Shown here in pieces: positions 51,978 to 51,978 of a DNA stretch of 51,978 bases (the first letter of the stretch is position 1; each line of letters starts with the position of its first letter). Source of the DNA: Spirochaetales bacterium (lineage in GTDB: Bacteria > Spirochaetota > Spirochaetia > UBA9216); assembly GCA_016342585.1 (NCBI GenBank), contig JAEINK010000035.1, forward strand, positions 1 to 51,978, read 5' to 3'. The notes beneath the pieces were generated by a model. That model had not been told where the DNA came from. It saw nothing but the letters and a program-made list of their open reading frames with translations, and did not search any database. Made by a program: the position numbers and the translations under genes.

Positions 51978-51978
51978 T

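Overview
The window looks like one chromosomal contig of a free-living bacterium, most likely a spirochaete (Spirochaetota, Spirochaetales-like; moderate to low confidence). I infer this from the gene mix: a Cache-linked class III adenylate cyclase, a Firmicute/Thermotoga-type glycerol-3-phosphate dehydrogenase triad, many two-component and Ser/Thr kinase genes, a tripartite tricarboxylate transporter, and secreted binding proteins without a lipobox cysteine. There is no rRNA or marker gene to fix the taxonomy, and I saw no tRNA, rRNA or CRISPR array. Both ends carry the same 75-bp sequence in opposite orientation. Its inner edge begins GTAA, like an IS66-family terminus, so the contig probably stops at two copies of one insertion sequence. 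The right-hand copy truncates an antiporter-like gene.

Layout. 147-3688 (minus): a four-gene operon of PPK2 polyphosphate kinase, OsmC, a DUF3754/TMEM143 membrane protein and a corrinoid-type methyltransferase of the UroD fold. 3796-6268: a TetR regulator with a paired palindromic operator, divergent from a secreted 5'-nucleotidase that has a consensus sigma-70 promoter. 6328-9398: a GlpA-like/FAD-oxidoreductase/DUF1667 operon, followed by a dihydropyrimidinase with all metal ligands. 10943-14125 (minus): 7TM histidine kinase, NarL-type regulator and a PAS membrane protein, divergent from a 995-aa calcium-binding-repeat lipoprotein. Repeated 10-bp sites lie in the gap between them.

17344-23783 is the most novel part. 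A five-gene operon encodes a small protein with an unrecognised domain, a PPP-like metallophosphatase, a transmembrane Ser/Thr kinase, a membrane protein with an FHA-like tail and a VWA-FHA membrane protein. Divergent from it is a gene that carries the same unrecognised domain fused to an HU-type DNA-binding domain. I infer a kinase/phosphatase signalling module with a DNA-binding output.

23780-31022: fructosamine kinase with low-molecular-weight phosphatase, an adenylate cyclase with an orphan solute-binding protein, a DUF1287 protein, a TetR regulator and an alpha/beta hydrolase. Several of these genes have a -10 box exactly 6 nt before the ATG and no Shine-Dalgarno, suggesting leaderless mRNAs. 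31086-36823: NtrB/NtrC-like pair, a convincing sigma-54 promoter, an unknown gene and a Na/Pi cotransporter with a PhoU-like tail.

36883-45338: a TctCBA transporter operon led by an uncharacterised gene, a PPX1/Prune-like DHH phosphoesterase, a LysR regulator, and a DUF47-PiT phosphate-transport operon that ends in a paralogue of that uncharacterised gene. Together with PPK2 and the Na/Pi transporter this suggests a phosphate/polyphosphate theme.

45420-51903 (minus): a six-gene membrane complex arranged like hydrogenase-4/formate hydrogenlyase. Its large subunit lacks every NiFe-binding cysteine, so it is best called an energy-converting-hydrogenase-related (Ehr-type) complex. There is no gene-free stretch longer than 300 bp.
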